Positions 4,158-5,105 of a stretch of 5,105 nt of DNA are shown here, one piece after another; within the stretch, counting starts at the first letter, position 1, and each line of letters begins with the position of its first letter. The notes below the pieces were generated by a model. That model saw only the letters and a program-made list of their open reading frames with translations, was not told where the DNA came from and did not search any database. Position numbers and translations under genes: made by a program. Origin of the DNA: Gammaproteobacteria bacterium (GTDB lineage: Bacteria; Pseudomonadota; Gammaproteobacteria; S012-40); NCBI GenBank assembly GCA_029857925.1, contig JAOUGF010000205.1, positions 1 to 5,105 of the forward strand, written 5' to 3'.

Positions 4158-5105
4158 CTATTCCAGCCAAACTCGGTAACTTCGATTTCCAAATTGAGTG
4201 TCAAAAATATTTTGCGGCACTAGCCCGCTGTCACGTATCCGCAGCAATATCGCGGCGATATCCAAGTCTTTGCTCATTTTTAAATGTTTCATAACATCCT
4301 CAGGAATCAATTGTTCCAAATCCAACGCGGCTTCCGCCGGCATACTTACCGATACCAATGGACGGTTATCCTCCAACACCTTAACCTTCAATTCCTTAGC
4401 AAGTTCACCCAGTGAAGTAGCGACGGTGGCGGCGTTGGCACAGGGCAACGGATATTCCTGCGCGCGCGTGAGCACTTCCTCGCCAACTGTCTTGGTGAGA
4501 ATATCCCACCAAGAATCGTAAAAATGCAGCGCCTCCAGTTGCGTAACGACACCTTGAAACGCACGCAATAGTAATAGCAAATTCGCGGGACCGGCGGATC
4601 TGAACCACCAGCGTTTTTCACCTAGAAGTGCGGTTAGATCATTGCCAAGACGCCACAAACTCAGGTGAAATGCGCCGTTTTCGACAAACGGCCGGAGCAG
4701 AATCTTACTCAACATCGGCAGTTGCTGTGCAATGTAGTCGAGTTTTTTTTCTTCGAATCCCATTGCGATAAAACAGGACAGCGGAGATATATCTTGTTTG
4801 TTATGTAGCGCCACGATTAACTTTAACAACGCCAATCGCGCCGCTTCTGAAATTTGTACAGTACATCCGAAATCTAAAAGCACAACCTCAGGTGATCCGT
4901 TGCGGTAGCGATAAAACATATTCCCTTGGTGCGGATCGGCGTGCACCTCTCCGACGACGAACGCGCTTTTAAACAATGTTTGGAGCAGGATTTTTCCAAT
5001 GGCGTGTTGCATATAATCCGGCCAGCGCAAAATATCTGAAAATTTAACACCGGATTCCCACGACTGTACAAGAATGCGCTCAGATCCGAGTTCGGTATAT
5101 ACCTG
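4158..5105 (-). CDS. AarF/UbiB-type ABC1 atypical kinase, C-terminal part, 5' end off window
   Basis: This is the last 315 residues of an ABC1 (AarF/UbiB/ADCK) family protein kinase-like ATPase. The frame is open to base 5105, so a TTG at 5030 is not a start. Motifs visible in the fragment are VYTELGSERILVQSWESGVKFSD (a domain-typical strand, 2-24), the catalytic-loop motif HADPHQGN (55-62) and the metal-binding LLDFG (76-80). The N-lobe KxGQ and lysine motifs lie outside the window. The long C-terminal part, residues 85-315, is mostly helical and ends in FGNRSYRVWLE. It lacks the obvious C-terminal transmembrane pair of enterobacterial UbiB. The gene could belong to ubiquinone biosynthesis or to another ABC1 subgroup; the fragment does not decide. 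The stop lies 59 bp before iclR on the same strand. Confidence 0.88.
   Translation of the reverse strand, partial: QVYTELGSERILVQSWESGVKFSDILRWPDYMQHAIGKILLQTLFKSAFVVGEVHADPHQGNMFYRYRNGSPEVVLLDFGCTVQISEAARLALLKLIVALHNKQDISPLSCFIAMGFEEKKLDYIAQQLPMLSKILLRPFVENGAFHLSLWRLGNDLTALLGEKRWWFRSAGPANLLLLLRAFQGVVTQLEALHFYDSWWDILTKTVGEEVLTRAQEYPLPCANAATVATSLGELAKELKVKVLEDNRPLVSVSMPAEAALDLEQLIPEDVMKHLKMSKDLDIAAILLRIRDSGLVPQNIFDTQFGNRSYRVWLE

Noticed and set aside
4198..4521. 107-codon rightward open frame inside the ABC1 gene
   Set aside because: It is antisense to a frame with HADPHQGN and DFG kinase motifs, has serine/asparagine-rich shadow composition and no family resemblance.

Overview
The window is an ordinary stretch of gammaproteobacterial chromosome with one short repeat-bounded insertion in the middle. 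The assignment rests on the gene set: a YciB-YciI-BolA-parvulin operon, a bacterial initiator tRNA with encoded CCA, NAD-dependent LigA, an AarF/UbiB-type ABC1 protein and an IclR regulator. Base composition looks balanced by eye. No genus can be named from the sequence alone.

Left part (1-2380). The 3' end of ligA (BRCT domain) runs rightward and converges on a leftward four-gene operon. In transcription order the operon is yciB (septation/envelope membrane protein), a YciI-like gene, a bolA-family gene and a secreted parvulin-type peptidyl-prolyl isomerase. The junctions are very tight: TGATG between yciB and yciI, ATGA between yciI and bolA, and 21 bp before the isomerase gene. This suggests a single transcript with translational coupling.

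Middle (2381-3228). A divergent control region separates yciB from a single tRNA-fMet(CAU) gene, which has a clear promoter and a rho-independent terminator. After 77 bp of AT-rich sequence comes a 157-bp block (2706-2862) bounded by perfect 21-bp inverted repeats and lacking a transposase. It is best read as a MITE-like or IS-remnant element. Its right end lies one base before the ATG of a small eight-cysteine YkgJ/UPF0153-family gene and appears to supply that gene's Shine-Dalgarno sequence. A gap holding nested inverted repeats follows.

Right part (3229-5105). Two leftward genes lie here: an IclR-family regulator with an unusual linker and a 19-bp palindrome at its start codon, and upstream of it the C-terminal part of an AarF/ABC1 atypical kinase that runs off the window.

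I found no CRISPR array, toxin-antitoxin pair, phage gene or clearly new multi-gene system. The most unusual signal is the inverted-repeat element and its junction with the ykgJ-like gene.
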